Below, one piece after another: positions 1 to 10,028 of a stretch of 63,941 bases of DNA; positions within the stretch are counted from its first letter, which is position 1, and each line of letters opens with the position of its first letter. A model generated the notes under the pieces. The model worked only from the letters and a program-made list of their open reading frames with translations, did not search any database and was not told where the DNA came from. The translations under genes and the position numbers were made by a program. Source of the stretch: Ignavibacteria bacterium (GTDB lineage: Bacteria > Bacteroidota > Ignavibacteria > Tepidaquicellales > OLB5); assembly GCA_030835025.1 (NCBI GenBank), contig JAUQWS010000021.1:1-63941 (forward strand), read 5' to 3'.

Positions 1-830
1 AATATTTTCGAGCCTGATACCAGTATGATATAGTTCTCACAATACCTGGCAACCGATGGCTGATGCGGCCCCTTGCCGGGGTGTGAATAATCCTTGCGGA
101 AATCCATGTTGAAATATGCAAGGTCCTCTATAGCTATCACATCATACTTCATGCAAAGCTCACCGATTATCTTTAGCTCTTTATCTGTAAAGCATATCCA
201 TGAAGGATTGTTTGGATTTGAGTACAACAGGCACGAAATATTCCCTGCTTTTAGTTTTTCTCCAAGTGCCTCACGAAGTTTTTCACCCCTGAACTTGTAA
301 ACATCAATATTGGTCTGGTTTATCCCAAGTATCTTGAGCTGCATTTTATGCACGGGAAAACCGGGGTCCAGGAAAAGCACTGTATCTTTATTCCTGTCGA
401 TCCTGCCTAAAGTCATAAAGCTTATGAAGCTGCCGCTTGTTGAACCCGTGCAGGGAATGCATGATTTTTCGTGGATATCAACATCAAGAAAAAGTTTCAG
501 GAAGCGCGACATTTCCCTTTTGAGTTCGGGAATTCCGTCGATCTCAGGATATGCGTTTGCGACACCTTTTCTGAGTGCCGCAATCTCAGCTTCAATTCCT
601 AACTGAGAGGCAGGCAGTCCGGGAACGCCCATTTCCATTCTGATGAATTTTGTGCCGCTTTCTTTTTCGATCGCATTGATAAGGGCCCGTGTTTCGCGGA
701 TAGATGCTTTGCCGATACACGGCAATTTGCTTTCTTTTATTTTCTGTTTAACCAGCTTGTAGTCTATCGGAGTGTTGTTCCGTGTATCTGACGTGGTTTC
801 TAACAGCGTATTTTCGATTACGTCTTTCAA
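1..830 (-). CDS. PLP-dependent aminotransferase class I/II, N-terminal part (runs off window)
   Basis: Read on the minus strand, this frame is open for 276 codons to the window edge. It has fold type I aminotransferase features: a 'GVPGLPAS' stretch near residue 68, 'YPEIDGIPELKRE' near 94-106, the substrate/PLP motif 'SNPNNPSW' near 204-211, the PLP-pyridine Asp region 'IEDLAYFNMD' near 234-243, and 'SGSK' near 272-275. The Lys in that last motif is the expected Schiff-base residue and sits just before the edge, so the C-terminal domain is missing only because the window ends. No ATG fits. An in-frame TAA lies five codons upstream of TTG at 830, so TTG is the likely start. The substrate cannot be told from this fragment. 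The strand is opposite to two small spurious plus-strand frames here. Confidence 0.85.
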   Translation of the reverse strand, partial: MKDVIENTLLETTSDTRNNTPIDYKLVKQKIKESKLPCIGKASIRETRALINAIEKESGTKFIRMEMGVPGLPASQLGIEAEIAALRKGVANAYPEIDGIPELKREMSRFLKLFLDVDIHEKSCIPCTGSTSGSFISFMTLGRIDRNKDTVLFLDPGFPVHKMQLKILGINQTNIDVYKFRGEKLREALGEKLKAGNISCLLYSNPNNPSWICFTDKELKIIGELCMKYDVIAIEDLAYFNMDFRKDYSHPGKGPHQPSVARYCENYIILVSGSKI

Positions 831-884
831 GTTAGTAGGTTTTTAAAGACACGTATTTTAGTTATTTGGGTTAATTTCTTTCAA

Positions 885-915
885 CAAACTTAGTCAAAAA
901 TTGGATTTTATTCAA
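885..915 (-). promoter_or_regulatory. Bacteroidota-type promoter (TTG-N20-TAAGTTTG) for the aminotransferase
   Basis: On the minus strand a TTG (913-915) is followed after exactly 20 bp by TAAGTTTG (885-892). This matches the Bacteroidota -33 TTG / -7 TAnnTTTG consensus (19-21 bp spacing). It lies about 55 bp upstream of the proposed TTG start at 830. The call rests on sequence match only. Confidence 0.5.
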
Positions 916-950
916 TTTATAAAGGGGTCATAGATTATGAAAAACAGCAT

Positions 951-977
951 AAAAAAAGACGTCACAACACGACGTCT
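951..977 (-). terminator. Rho-independent terminator downstream of the aldehyde dehydrogenase
   Basis: A perfect 7-bp stem AGACGTC/GACGTCT (957-963 with 971-977) and a 7-nt loop are followed, on the minus strand, by a run of six to seven T. It lies about 50 bp past the stop of the aldehyde dehydrogenase that ends at 1029. Confidence 0.75.
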
Positions 978-1028
978 CTATAGTAAAACTGTCTTTTTGC
1001 CTTTTGATTTTTTACTTTTGCCTTTAGA

Positions 1029-2519
1029 TCAATCCTGTGGCACTGTAACGTTATACCAGAACTTTTTCTTCCTGTCAAGAATCTCATCTACGTGAATGTG
1101 TTTGGTTTCTGTATAAGCTTTCAGCCCTTCGAGCCCCAGCTCTCTGCCAACTCCGCTTTGCTTATAGCCTCCAAAAGGCGCGCTGTCGCTAAGCAAATGC
1201 CATTCATTTACCCACACCGTACCTGCTTTGAGCTTTCTCGCAACTTTCATAGCTTTATCATTATCCTTAGACCACACTCCCCCGGCAAGCCCGAAGTTTG
1301 AAGCGTTGGCAATTCTGATTGCATCATTTTCATCTTTGGCTTTTATTACTGCAAGCACGGGACCAAATATTTCTTCCTGCGCAATCCGCATATCATTATC
1401 AACATCTGCAAACAGTGTAGGTTCAACATAACAGCCTGTTTCAAATCCTTTAGGCACTCCTCCGCCGTAAACAAGCCTTGCGCCTTCTTTTTTTCCAATT
1501 TCAATATACTCTAACACGCGCTTCTGCTGTTTATCGCTTACTAACGGACCGATATCTGTATCCTTATCCATCGGGTTGCCGATTTTCATCTTTGCAAGTT
1601 TGTTCTTCAGGCGCTCGACAACTTCGTCATAAATCTTATTAGTCAATATTAGCCTTGAGCCCGCCACACAGCACTGACCGTTGTGGAAATAACCTGCATA
1701 AGCCGAGCCGTCAACGGCAAGATCGAGGTCTGCATCATCCAGAATTATCCCCGCTGACTTACCACCAAGCTCAAGAGTAACATTTTTCATGCTCCCAGAA
1801 GCAAGCGACATAACTTTTTTCCCAATTTCAGTTGAACCAGTGAAAGCTACCTTATCAACCAGCGGATTTGTAACCATTTCTTCGCCAACTTCAGCATCAC
1901 CGGTGATAATGTTCACAACTCCCTTAGGCAGATCAGTCGAATCAATTATCTTTGCAAGCTCAAGTGCGCTTACTGAAGTTTCCGGCGCCGGCTTCAGGAC
2001 TATAGTACACCCAGCTGCTAAAGCGGGAGCGATCTTCCACATTGCCATTTGCAGCGGGAAGTTCCATGGAATAATTGCGGATACAACCCCGACCGGCTCA
2101 TGAACTACAATATTTTTGCTAACGCCTTCTTTCGAAATCGGAAGTACTTCGCTCAAATCTACTAGCGCAAGCTTTGCAAAAGTGCTTGCGGCGCGGTATG
2201 TCAAAAACATATCATCTTTTGATTTCTTGAAAGTTGAGCCTGATTCCTTTATCTCCAATTCCTGAAGTAATGCAGAATTCTCTTTTATCTTATCTGCGAT
2301 CTGTTTGATAATTGCACTGCGTTCCTCACGGCTTTTATCTGACCAAATTCCGCTATCGAAAGCGTTCCTGGCAGCCTGTATAGCACTTTTAGTATCGGCA
2401 ATTGTTGATTTAGCCAGTTTTGCAAAAACACTTCGGTCATACGGATTTACTGCATCCACTCGTCCGCCATCTGAGGAATTTCTGAACTCACCGTTAATGT
2501 AAATTTTGTATTCGAGCAT
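1029..2519 (-). CDS. Aldehyde dehydrogenase, NAD(P)-dependent
   Basis: This is a full-length (496 aa) member of the aldehyde dehydrogenase superfamily, which oxidises aldehydes to carboxylic acids in the cytoplasm. Visible motifs are the oxyanion Asn in 'PWNFP' (about 151-155), the NAD-binding 'FTGSTEIG' (about 226-233), the general-base Glu in 'LELGGKS' (Glu250) and the nucleophile in 'GQCCVAGSR' (Cys284). Nothing is missing. It starts at an ATG, has no signal peptide, and is flanked by terminators on both sides (951-977 and 2553-2579), so it is probably a single-gene transcript. The substrate is not determinable from sequence. A second full-length paralogue lies at 36004-37518, and a half-length one at 32369-33250. 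Confidence 0.95.
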   Translation of the reverse strand: MLEYKIYINGEFRNSSDGGRVDAVNPYDRSVFAKLAKSTIADTKSAIQAARNAFDSGIWSDKSREERSAIIKQIADKIKENSALLQELEIKESGSTFKKSKDDMFLTYRAASTFAKLALVDLSEVLPISKEGVSKNIVVHEPVGVVSAIIPWNFPLQMAMWKIAPALAAGCTIVLKPAPETSVSALELAKIIDSTDLPKGVVNIITGDAEVGEEMVTNPLVDKVAFTGSTEIGKKVMSLASGSMKNVTLELGGKSAGIILDDADLDLAVDGSAYAGYFHNGQCCVAGSRLILTNKIYDEVVERLKNKLAKMKIGNPMDKDTDIGPLVSDKQQKRVLEYIEIGKKEGARLVYGGGVPKGFETGCYVEPTLFADVDNDMRIAQEEIFGPVLAVIKAKDENDAIRIANASNFGLAGGVWSKDNDKAMKVARKLKAGTVWVNEWHLLSDSAPFGGYKQSGVGRELGLEGLKAYTETKHIHVDEILDRKKKFWYNVTVPQD

Positions 2520-2552
2520 TTAATTAATTATGTTAGTTTTGATTTCTTATCT

Positions 2553-2579
2553 AAAACAAAATCGGGATTTGCGTCCCGA
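2553..2579 (-). terminator. Rho-independent terminator downstream of the HNH gene
   Basis: The stem TCGGGA/TCCCGA (2562-2567 with 2574-2579) has a 6-nt loop and is followed on the minus strand by TTTTGTTTT. It lies about 40 bp after the stop of the HNH gene. Confidence 0.7.
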
Positions 2580-2618
2580 CTAAAAATTGAATCTTTAACG
2601 TATTATAGGAATCTGCGG

Positions 2619-3110
2619 TTAATTCATATACAAATACGGTTTCCAGTCTTCATCAACCCTGCCGACAAAGTGTTTCATAAAAGTTATGTGTGATGGCTTG
2701 TTCGGTTTCTTTACAAGCGGCATTCTCGCTTCCTCAGGCAAGCGGTCGCCTTTTTTGTTGTTGCATTTCACGCAGGCAGTCACCAGGTTTTCCCAGGTAT
2801 CATCGCCGCCTTTGGATTTCGGTACGATGTGGTCTATGGTAAGCGGCAGGTCTGACCTGTTGCAATACTGGCATTTGTGGCCATCGCGCCTCAGAATGTT
2901 TTTTCTTGAAAGAACGATCTTTTTATAAGGAACTCTTATATATATTCTAAGCCTTACAATTGTAGGGAAAGGAAGCGCGGTTTTGACTGATCTTACTTTC
3001 TTTGAATCTTTGGAAGAGATGAGCTCGGCTTTGCCAAGATATAGAAGAACCACTGCTCTTTGAACGTTGCAAATGCTCATAGCTTCATAGTTCTGGTTCA
3101 GCACCAGCAC
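2619..3110 (-). CDS. HNH endonuclease family protein
   Basis: This 163-aa protein carries a complete HNH (McrA-like) nuclease domain. A CxxC pair (Cys80, Cys83), the 'DH' catalytic dipeptide (Asp93-His94), Asn108 and a second CxxC (Cys113, Cys116) form the usual zinc-stabilised beta-beta-alpha metal fold. The N-terminal 'VLNQNYEAMSIC' block is typical of the stand-alone HNH proteins widespread in Bacteroidota. Their role is unknown; they are not linked to a restriction system here. The only usual start codon is GTG at 3110, but the frame stays open for about 27 further codons upstream to a TAA with no ATG, GTG or TTG, and an SD-like AAGGAAGGGG lies near 3190. The true start is therefore uncertain. 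Confidence 0.88.
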   Translation of the reverse strand: MLVLNQNYEAMSICNVQRAVVLLYLGKAELISSKDSKKVRSVKTALPFPTIVRLRIYIRVPYKKIVLSRKNILRRDGHKCQYCNRSDLPLTIDHIVPKSKGGDDTWENLVTACVKCNNKKGDRLPEEARMPLVKKPNKPSHITFMKHFVGRVDEDWKPYLYMN

Positions 3111-3413
3111 TTTGCCGCTTATTCTGCCGTTTAGCTTTGGTTTACCGTTAACCTCAAAAGTTTTGACCGCTGAATCTGATTCGAAGTCGTGACCCCTTCC
3201 TTAGATTACATTTTAAAAATGCTTATTCATAAAAATAGCATTTTAATGAAAAACATACAAGGAAACACGGAAAACTTCAAACTATTGCCCAAATCAAGTA
3301 ATATTTCAAAATTTTGGTATTGCATTAATAGAAGCAACCCTTTAAAATTACGTAATCGATAACTAAAAAATGCCTATGGAGCTTTAAGTACGGTTTTAAC
3401 AAAATTATCAGTA
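3111..3413. other. Divergent intergenic region between the HNH gene and sprA
   Basis: No gene is credible in this stretch. It must hold the promoters of both divergent genes, but I see no clear TAnnTTTG box. The only structure is a small hairpin at 3216-3244 (arms AAAATGCT/AGCATTTT, 13-nt loop). The part next to the HNH gene is an open continuation of the HNH frame. Confidence 0.5.
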
Positions 3414-6400
3414 TTGTACAGAAATAAAACCAATTACGTAAACTTCCTATTAGGCACAGTTCTTGTTTTCCTGCTGCTCCCTTCCGGCAGTGACCTGCAT
3501 GCACAAGGAAGAGATAGAAGCAAGTTTCAATCAGGCTATATTGATACTTCGTTTACCTTTATTGATACATCATTAATAAGCGATTCCACAAAGATCAGGG
3601 GACCGGTTGATTCAACAGCCAGGGTCAACAATTTCAGGTATAGCAGGCCTGATGAAATTTTGACTCCTTACGGCATTGTTAAATCCCCTCTCTTGATGTA
3701 CGGCTCCAGCAGAGTGCAGTACAACGTCACTTTTGATTCTCTTAACAATGCAGTAATAACCGAAACGATTGACGGTGTGCAATATAAAGTGCCAAGGGTT
3801 ATCCCGCTTGAAAAATACATTGAAGCCAGAAGCAGAATTCAGCAGCATGATGAGTTTTACAGAATAGTCGCAGAGGCTTACCAGATCGAAACGGAAGACG
3901 ATCTTTCGAAGCTGTTTAAGAATATAACAGAGATAACTATTCCCCTACCGTTTGCAACCGAGACCATCTTCGGTCCGCCAACTATAAATCTTAAAATCAA
4001 CGGGATCATAGATATCACTGCTTCTTATCAGCGAAGCAGCAATGACCTTCAGACAATTGTCTCTCAGTCCCAGGACCAGAACAATATAAACTTCAAGCAG
4101 GAAGTACAGGTATCTACCAAAGGTACAGTCGGCGATAAGCTTACTGTTGATGCTGACTGGAATTCGCAGCGTACGTTTGAGTTTGAAAACCAGCTGAAGC
4201 TTAAATACAAAGGATATCCTGATGAAGTTATACAGAGCATTGAAGCCGGAAACGTTTCGCTTGAGACAAGATCAAATTTAATTGGAAGTACTCAAGCCCT
4301 CTTCGGTGTCAAAGCTCAGTTCAAATTGGGTCCGCTGACACTGACCACGATAGCTTCACAAAAGAAGAGCGAAAAGAAAGAAGTCAATATTACCGGCGGT
4401 TCTGTTGAAACTCCGTTCAGCTTTTCCATTACAAATTATTCAGAAAATAATTACCTGCTCGACGAAGGTTATTCCGATGAATTTGAACGGTATTTTAAGA
4501 CCGGAATATCTCCGATAAATATAACTCAAATTGAAGTATGGGTCATAGCCGAGCCGAACTTTGCACAAAAAAGGGTCGCATTGGGAAGTGATACTTTGGG
4601 AAACAGGCCTACGAACGGATATCAATTCGGTGATTCGCTGGAAAACGTTGACGGACATATCTATAACGGTATATTCAAGAAACTGGAACCTTCAGAATTT
4701 ACGCTCAACAAGTATGCGGGATTTATTACACTTAACGGGACCCTTCAGAATTCACCAAATGATGTTATAGCGGTTTCGTACAGGGTAACTGATTCACTGG
4801 GCGACCGCCAGTTCGGAGATCTGGTAAATGATGTGCCATCAAATGCAAAACTAAAACTTAAATTGCTCAGGTACAGCAGCCAGCAGCCTCCAAGCCAGAA
4901 CACGAACCATACCACGCTTTGGAACAGGATGCTGAAGAATATTTATAACCTGGGGGTCAGGAATATCAAGAATGATCCGAATAATCTGGAGTTCAATATT
5001 TATTATAATGCATCCGGCCAAAATCCGAACTCAAGCTATGACGGCGAGGGTCCGGCAAACAGCCTATCATATATGTATATTACAAGGGTTGATTACCGCA
5101 GGAACGGCAATCCTTCCGATACTGTATTCAAAGGTGACGGAGCATTTGACTTCTTCCCCGGCAATACAATTGACCTTGAAAACGGCAATGTGATATTCCC
5201 GACAATGCAGCCATTTGGACAGACATTCAGGAATAACGGTATTGATGAAGCTCACCTCGGTTGGAATGATTCAATTTACACTTCATCAAGAAATACCATA
5301 AATCAGTCAGGTAATGTTAAGTTCACTCTCGTCGGAAAAGCAAAAGGAGATGCTTCATCTCGTTACAGCCTTGGATTCAACCTTGTAGAGGGAAGTGTTA
5401 AAGTCTTCAACGGTTCTATTGAGCTTGCTGCGGGAATTGATTACTCAATTGACTACTCACTTGGCGAACTTGTAATAATAAATGCAAGCGCACTTGTTGC
5501 TGGTGCAAACCTGAAGATAACATATGAGACCAATGATCTTTTCCAGCTTGCCTCTAAAACACTTTTGGGAACAAGAGCAGAACTGCAGATCAACAAGACC
5601 AGTTACCTTGGCTTCACGCTCATAAACCTTAAGCAGCAGACACTGAATGATAAGATAAGAATAGGCGAAGAACCCACAAATAATACTATCATCGGTTTCG
5701 ATGCATCAACGGATATAAAGACAGGTTTTTTGACAAAACTGGTCAATAAGATACCCGGGTATAACACCAAAGAGGAGTCAATACTTAACTTTAAAGGTGA
5801 AGTTGCATTCATGCTGCCGGACCCGAATACACTGAAAAGCAAGATTCCCAGCGATAATGGAGAAGCCGTAGCATACATTGATGATTTTGAAGGAGTGAAG
5901 AAGATCATTCCGCTCGGACTCAATCCCCTTTCATGGACACTTTCGTCCATACCGATAGATTCCGGCCTTGTTACGGGAAATACTCAGACCATTATGGATA
6001 GCTTAATGAGCCTGAAAAGATCAAAATTGAACTGGTACAATCTGCTCAACAATGTGCCTATAAAAGAAGTATATCCTTTCAGAGATGTTGCAAGCAATCA
6101 GAATCAGACAATAACGCCGCTGGTATTTAATGTACAGCCCTCAACCATAGGGACCTATAACTTTATAAGTCAGCAGCAATTCATTTCTAACGGTCCTCCC
6201 AAAAACAACTGGAGTGGTGTATTCAAATTTCTGAATACTTCACAAACTAATCTTCTGGATGAGAATATCAATTACATAGAAATATGGATGCAGGTAAACG
6301 GCGGCAATCCTATTACAAGTGATTCCGCTAAAATGATGATAGACCTGGGCACTATTTCAGAACGAATAATTACCAGTTCTGTGATCAAAACCAAACCCAA

Positions 6401-9400
6401 TCTTGATTATCACACAGAAGATATTAACCAGAGCGGCGCTCTTGATGTGGGTGAAGATATTGGTATAGACGGTTATAGTGATCCGGAAGAAAAAGCTGCG
6501 CTGGATCTGGCAGGTATACCTTATGAGGATCCGCTGGACCCCGCAAGAGACAATTACGGATGGGTTCAGGGCAGTGAAGAATTCGGTTCCTTTAACGGCA
6601 CGCAGAATAACGCTACTAATTTGACTGAAGCAAAGCGTATTGATACAGAAGATCTTAACAACAGTTATAATCTGAATACTATCAACAGCTATTTTGAATA
6701 TGAAATACCGCTCGATATTGATTCAACAAACGTTGGAGGGCATCCGTTTATAGCAGGCGGAGGAAATGCAGGCTGGTATCAGTTCATAATACCGCTGGAT
6801 GAATATAAGCGCATTATGGGTCCCGCATCACTGACGAATGTTCAGTATGCAAGAGTTTGGTTTAAAGGATTTGAAACCGATATCAAAATAAAGATCGTAG
6901 ATTTCAATCTCGTTGGAAATCAGTGGATAAAAACAAACAAAAAAGATACAACTTACAGTGTTTCGGTAGTTAACATAGAAGATAATCCGAATTATTACTC
7001 TCCGCCGGTTGAAGGTTTAAGGCAAAGAGACCAGACACAGGTAGATCAGAATGTTCTTTCCAATGAGCAGTCTATATCACTGAATGTGAATGATCTGCTC
7101 CCCGGTCAGGGCAAATATGTCTTCAAATCATTTGCTACAAGGCCTATTGACCTGATCAATTATAAGATATTGAAGTTATTTGTTAATGGTGATAGTTCAT
7201 TCACTTATACGAATCCGGGCTTATACGATGCGGCAGTGGTTGTGAGGATAGGTTCCGATACTGCGAATTTCTATGAATACAGGGCACCTATACATCCCGA
7301 TACCCGTCCCGGCACTCCGTGGAACGAACTGAATGAAGTCGTCATAAATATGGGTGAGCTGACTGCTGTTAAACAGAAAAGGGATAGTACGGGCTCAATA
7401 GTTTATGAAAACGTACCAAACGGCCCGCCCGGTTCAAAATACGGAGTATTGGGAAATCCTTCGATAAGAACTGTAACGCAAATAACAGTTGGAGTATACA
7501 ATAATAACTCAGACCCTATAGTCATTAAAAGGCTTTCAGGGTCTGTATGGTTTGATGAACTAAGAGTGCTGAAAACAAATGACGCCAACGGTTATGCTTT
7601 TACATTAAGCACCGGATTGAAAATAGCAGACCTTGCCACGCTTAATTTTTCCTATAACAAAACAGATCCGAACTTTCATAGCCTTGAAACCACGTTTGGC
7701 AACTTGAACCTTGCAAACAGCTGGGAATTTTCAGGGCAATTGAACGCTCACAAGATCCTGAACGCCCTGCTTTCAAAGTACGTATCACTGAAGTTCAAGG
7801 ATTTCTTCACTATACCGGTTTCATTTTCGCATACTGAAATTCTTGATAAACCGAAGTATCTGCCAAGTACAGATATTGATCTTGAAACTGCAGCAAATAA
7901 TAAGTATCAGGAAATGCTGGCTCAGACAGGCAGCGAAGAAATTGCCAGATACTATTCTGACCAGATTAGGATATCCTCTCAAACTCTCAGGATCGCAAAC
8001 AAGTTCTCCATTTCAGGGATGAAGTTCACATTTCCAGGAGAAAACTTCTTTGTTAAGCAGATACTTAACAAGATCGAGGTCAACTTTGTGCGGAATTCAT
8101 ACACTGAAAGGACTCCTACTTTTGAAAGCAAGTATGCATGGGATATGAACGGAAGCATCGGGATGAGCTCTGATTTTGACCTGATGAATACACTTAATCT
8201 AAAAATCGGACGTTTCCTTCCGTTCGGAGAGGAGTTCAGAGAAGCAAGAATGTATTTCTTCTTCCCGTTCATGCCTCTTGCCCCGCTTTATACCAGTAAT
8301 ATTGCCCTTCAGGGCAGCTTTAACCGCCGCAGGGGTGATGAAAAACTCAGGACCCAGTTTGATCCTAACCCGACATCAAGGCAGTTTGATGCTGCGCGCG
8401 GATTTAACATGAACTGGAAGTTCCTTGAGAACTGGATAATTGATGTTGGCGGAGACTATTCCTTCAACGCCGGAAGCGACCTTACATACCTTGAAACAAG
8501 AGGCGACTCGCTTCAGAGCCAGCGCAATGAAGGAGAAATTATTGATGATATTTTCTTTAACGGCGGTTTGATCAACTGGGGAAAAGATCTTGATTATACA
8601 CAGGTAGTTTCAATAAACCCGAAATTCAACATTCCCGGACTAAGGGATTTCGTTGATTTGACATCTTCTTATAGAGTAAACTACGGCTGGAAAGCATCAC
8701 AATACAGCAATAGCTTAGGAAGCACAGTTGGCTACAATTCCGATCTTCAGGCAACTGCATTTTTGAAACTGAACCAGATATTCAAACTGTTTAAGCCGGG
8801 AAATAAACTTATGGGCGGCTCTCAGCCATCCGGCTCGCAGAACGAACAGGACCCTGCAGATATACTGAAAATTCTGGGTACGTTTGTTCCAGATCAGATA
8901 AGCATGACATTCTCGCAGAATAAACAGCTGGTGAATCCGGCGGTTGAAGGTAAACCCGGATTCGGGAATTTCTGGATGCAGTTAAGCTCAAAAGAGAATC
9001 TCGGTCCGTCCAGATTTTACCAGCTCGGCTGGGTAACTGACCCGGGCAGACGAGTGCCCGCAACTCAGCTTACGGATAATATGAATCTTAACAATACATA
9101 TTCATTCAACACGTTCATTAATCCGATCTTTCCGAATAATCTTAAGATCAACTTCACTTACAAAGCCGGTGTTGGAAAATTGAATGCGCTCACATATCTG
9201 GTTGATTCATTGGGTAACCTCGGATCTCCGGTGATAAGCAGTGAGGGAAGAACGGTTACCAGGCCAAGCTTCTTCATTTCCAGCGATATCACAAATAAAC
9301 TGGCTCGGCCCGATCTGGCTTCTACTCAGGCAAAAGAGATTGCCGATTCATTTGAAAATAATATTGTATCATTCCCCTTCCCAAGCTGGGCGCTTACACT

Positions 9401-10028
9401 TAACGGAATTGAGAAGTTCGAAATGTTCACAAATATTGCCCAGTCAATTACACTAGAAAGCGGATATTCATCGGAGTACAGAAAAATAATAACCTATGAC
9501 GGCAGAGCTCCGGAGTATATCAGCGCCCAGGCAATTACTTCGGGATTCACGCCGCTTATCGGTGTGAATATAAATTTCAAACCTATCTCAGAAGGTACTT
9601 TCACGGCATCATTTAAACTAAGCAAAACCGATAATTACAACCTTGAACCGCTCAACGCAAAGCTAACAAATACTGCAACTAATGATATTGCCATTAATGC
9701 AAGTTATACCAAATCCGGATTCAACATTCCGCTTTTCGGACTCTCACTTGAAAACAACATGACAATATCATTTTCGTATACCAGAACCAAAAACGATCCT
9801 GTAGTATATTCTTATGACCGACTGGGCGGTGGTATCTGGAATTCAAATTCACAAAACGGTTCAACATCTACAACTTTGAATCCGTCAATTCAGTACAACC
9901 TCTCCAGAAGTGTGACGCTGCAGCTTTTCTACAAATACACAAAAATAGAACCTACCGGCAATAACCTGCTTATCACTACACGGACATCAAACGAAGCGGG
10001 ATTGAACATCAGGCTCCAGATCCAGTAA
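3414..10028 (+). CDS. sprA: Cell-surface protein SprA, type IX secretion outer-membrane translocon
   Basis: This 2,204-aa protein is recognised as SprA (Sov), the very large outer-membrane beta-barrel through which T9SS substrates cross. An N-terminal signal peptide (about residues 1-30, ending near 'SDLHAQ') is followed by the SprA-type N-terminal region and long stretches of alternating amphipathic strands. The chain ends in a beta-barrel-like aromatic/basic strand ('GLNIRLQIQ'). Its length fits the family (about 2,000-2,500 aa). A TTG at 3414 places the signal peptide at the N-terminus; no ATG does. It is consistent with the two cargo proteins bearing T9SS C-terminal sorting domains at 15505-17235 and 44650-46857. 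No other T9SS components (gld/por genes) lie in the window. Confidence 0.93.
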   Translation: MYRNKTNYVNFLLGTVLVFLLLPSGSDLHAQGRDRSKFQSGYIDTSFTFIDTSLISDSTKIRGPVDSTARVNNFRYSRPDEILTPYGIVKSPLLMYGSSRVQYNVTFDSLNNAVITETIDGVQYKVPRVIPLEKYIEARSRIQQHDEFYRIVAEAYQIETEDDLSKLFKNITEITIPLPFATETIFGPPTINLKINGIIDITASYQRSSNDLQTIVSQSQDQNNINFKQEVQVSTKGTVGDKLTVDADWNSQRTFEFENQLKLKYKGYPDEVIQSIEAGNVSLETRSNLIGSTQALFGVKAQFKLGPLTLTTIASQKKSEKKEVNITGGSVETPFSFSITNYSENNYLLDEGYSDEFERYFKTGISPINITQIEVWVIAEPNFAQKRVALGSDTLGNRPTNGYQFGDSLENVDGHIYNGIFKKLEPSEFTLNKYAGFITLNGTLQNSPNDVIAVSYRVTDSLGDRQFGDLVNDVPSNAKLKLKLLRYSSQQPPSQNTNHTTLWNRMLKNIYNLGVRNIKNDPNNLEFNIYYNASGQNPNSSYDGEGPANSLSYMYITRVDYRRNGNPSDTVFKGDGAFDFFPGNTIDLENGNVIFPTMQPFGQTFRNNGIDEAHLGWNDSIYTSSRNTINQSGNVKFTLVGKAKGDASSRYSLGFNLVEGSVKVFNGSIELAAGIDYSIDYSLGELVIINASALVAGANLKITYETNDLFQLASKTLLGTRAELQINKTSYLGFTLINLKQQTLNDKIRIGEEPTNNTIIGFDASTDIKTGFLTKLVNKIPGYNTKEESILNFKGEVAFMLPDPNTLKSKIPSDNGEAVAYIDDFEGVKKIIPLGLNPLSWTLSSIPIDSGLVTGNTQTIMDSLMSLKRSKLNWYNLLNNVPIKEVYPFRDVASNQNQTITPLVFNVQPSTIGTYNFISQQQFISNGPPKNNWSGVFKFLNTSQTNLLDENINYIEIWMQVNGGNPITSDSAKMMIDLGTISERIITSSVIKTKPNLDYHTEDINQSGALDVGEDIGIDGYSDPEEKAALDLAGIPYEDPLDPARDNYGWVQGSEEFGSFNGTQNNATNLTEAKRIDTEDLNNSYNLNTINSYFEYEIPLDIDSTNVGGHPFIAGGGNAGWYQFIIPLDEYKRIMGPASLTNVQYARVWFKGFETDIKIKIVDFNLVGNQWIKTNKKDTTYSVSVVNIEDNPNYYSPPVEGLRQRDQTQVDQNVLSNEQSISLNVNDLLPGQGKYVFKSFATRPIDLINYKILKLFVNGDSSFTYTNPGLYDAAVVVRIGSDTANFYEYRAPIHPDTRPGTPWNELNEVVINMGELTAVKQKRDSTGSIVYENVPNGPPGSKYGVLGNPSIRTVTQITVGVYNNNSDPIVIKRLSGSVWFDELRVLKTNDANGYAFTLSTGLKIADLATLNFSYNKTDPNFHSLETTFGNLNLANSWEFSGQLNAHKILNALLSKYVSLKFKDFFTIPVSFSHTEILDKPKYLPSTDIDLETAANNKYQEMLAQTGSEEIARYYSDQIRISSQTLRIANKFSISGMKFTFPGENFFVKQILNKIEVNFVRNSYTERTPTFESKYAWDMNGSIGMSSDFDLMNTLNLKIGRFLPFGEEFREARMYFFFPFMPLAPLYTSNIALQGSFNRRRGDEKLRTQFDPNPTSRQFDAARGFNMNWKFLENWIIDVGGDYSFNAGSDLTYLETRGDSLQSQRNEGEIIDDIFFNGGLINWGKDLDYTQVVSINPKFNIPGLRDFVDLTSSYRVNYGWKASQYSNSLGSTVGYNSDLQATAFLKLNQIFKLFKPGNKLMGGSQPSGSQNEQDPADILKILGTFVPDQISMTFSQNKQLVNPAVEGKPGFGNFWMQLSSKENLGPSRFYQLGWVTDPGRRVPATQLTDNMNLNNTYSFNTFINPIFPNNLKINFTYKAGVGKLNALTYLVDSLGNLGSPVISSEGRTVTRPSFFISSDITNKLARPDLASTQAKEIADSFENNIVSFPFPSWALTLNGIEKFEMFTNIAQSITLESGYSSEYRKIITYDGRAPEYISAQAITSGFTPLIGVNINFKPISEGTFTASFKLSKTDNYNLEPLNAKLTNTATNDIAINASYTKSGFNIPLFGLSLENNMTISFSYTRTKNDPVVYSYDRLGGGIWNSNSQNGSTSTTLNPSIQYNLSRSVTLQLFYKYTKIEPTGNNLLITTRTSNEAGLNIRLQIQ

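Noticed and set aside
94-606. Two plus-strand open frames of 68 and 98 residues
   Set aside because: They lie opposite the aminotransferase frame, which has recognisable catalytic motifs on the minus strand; their own peptides match nothing.
2619-3110. HNH endonuclease as part of a restriction or defence system
   Set aside because: No methyltransferase, helicase or other defence gene is nearby; stand-alone HNH proteins of this type are common in Bacteroidota.
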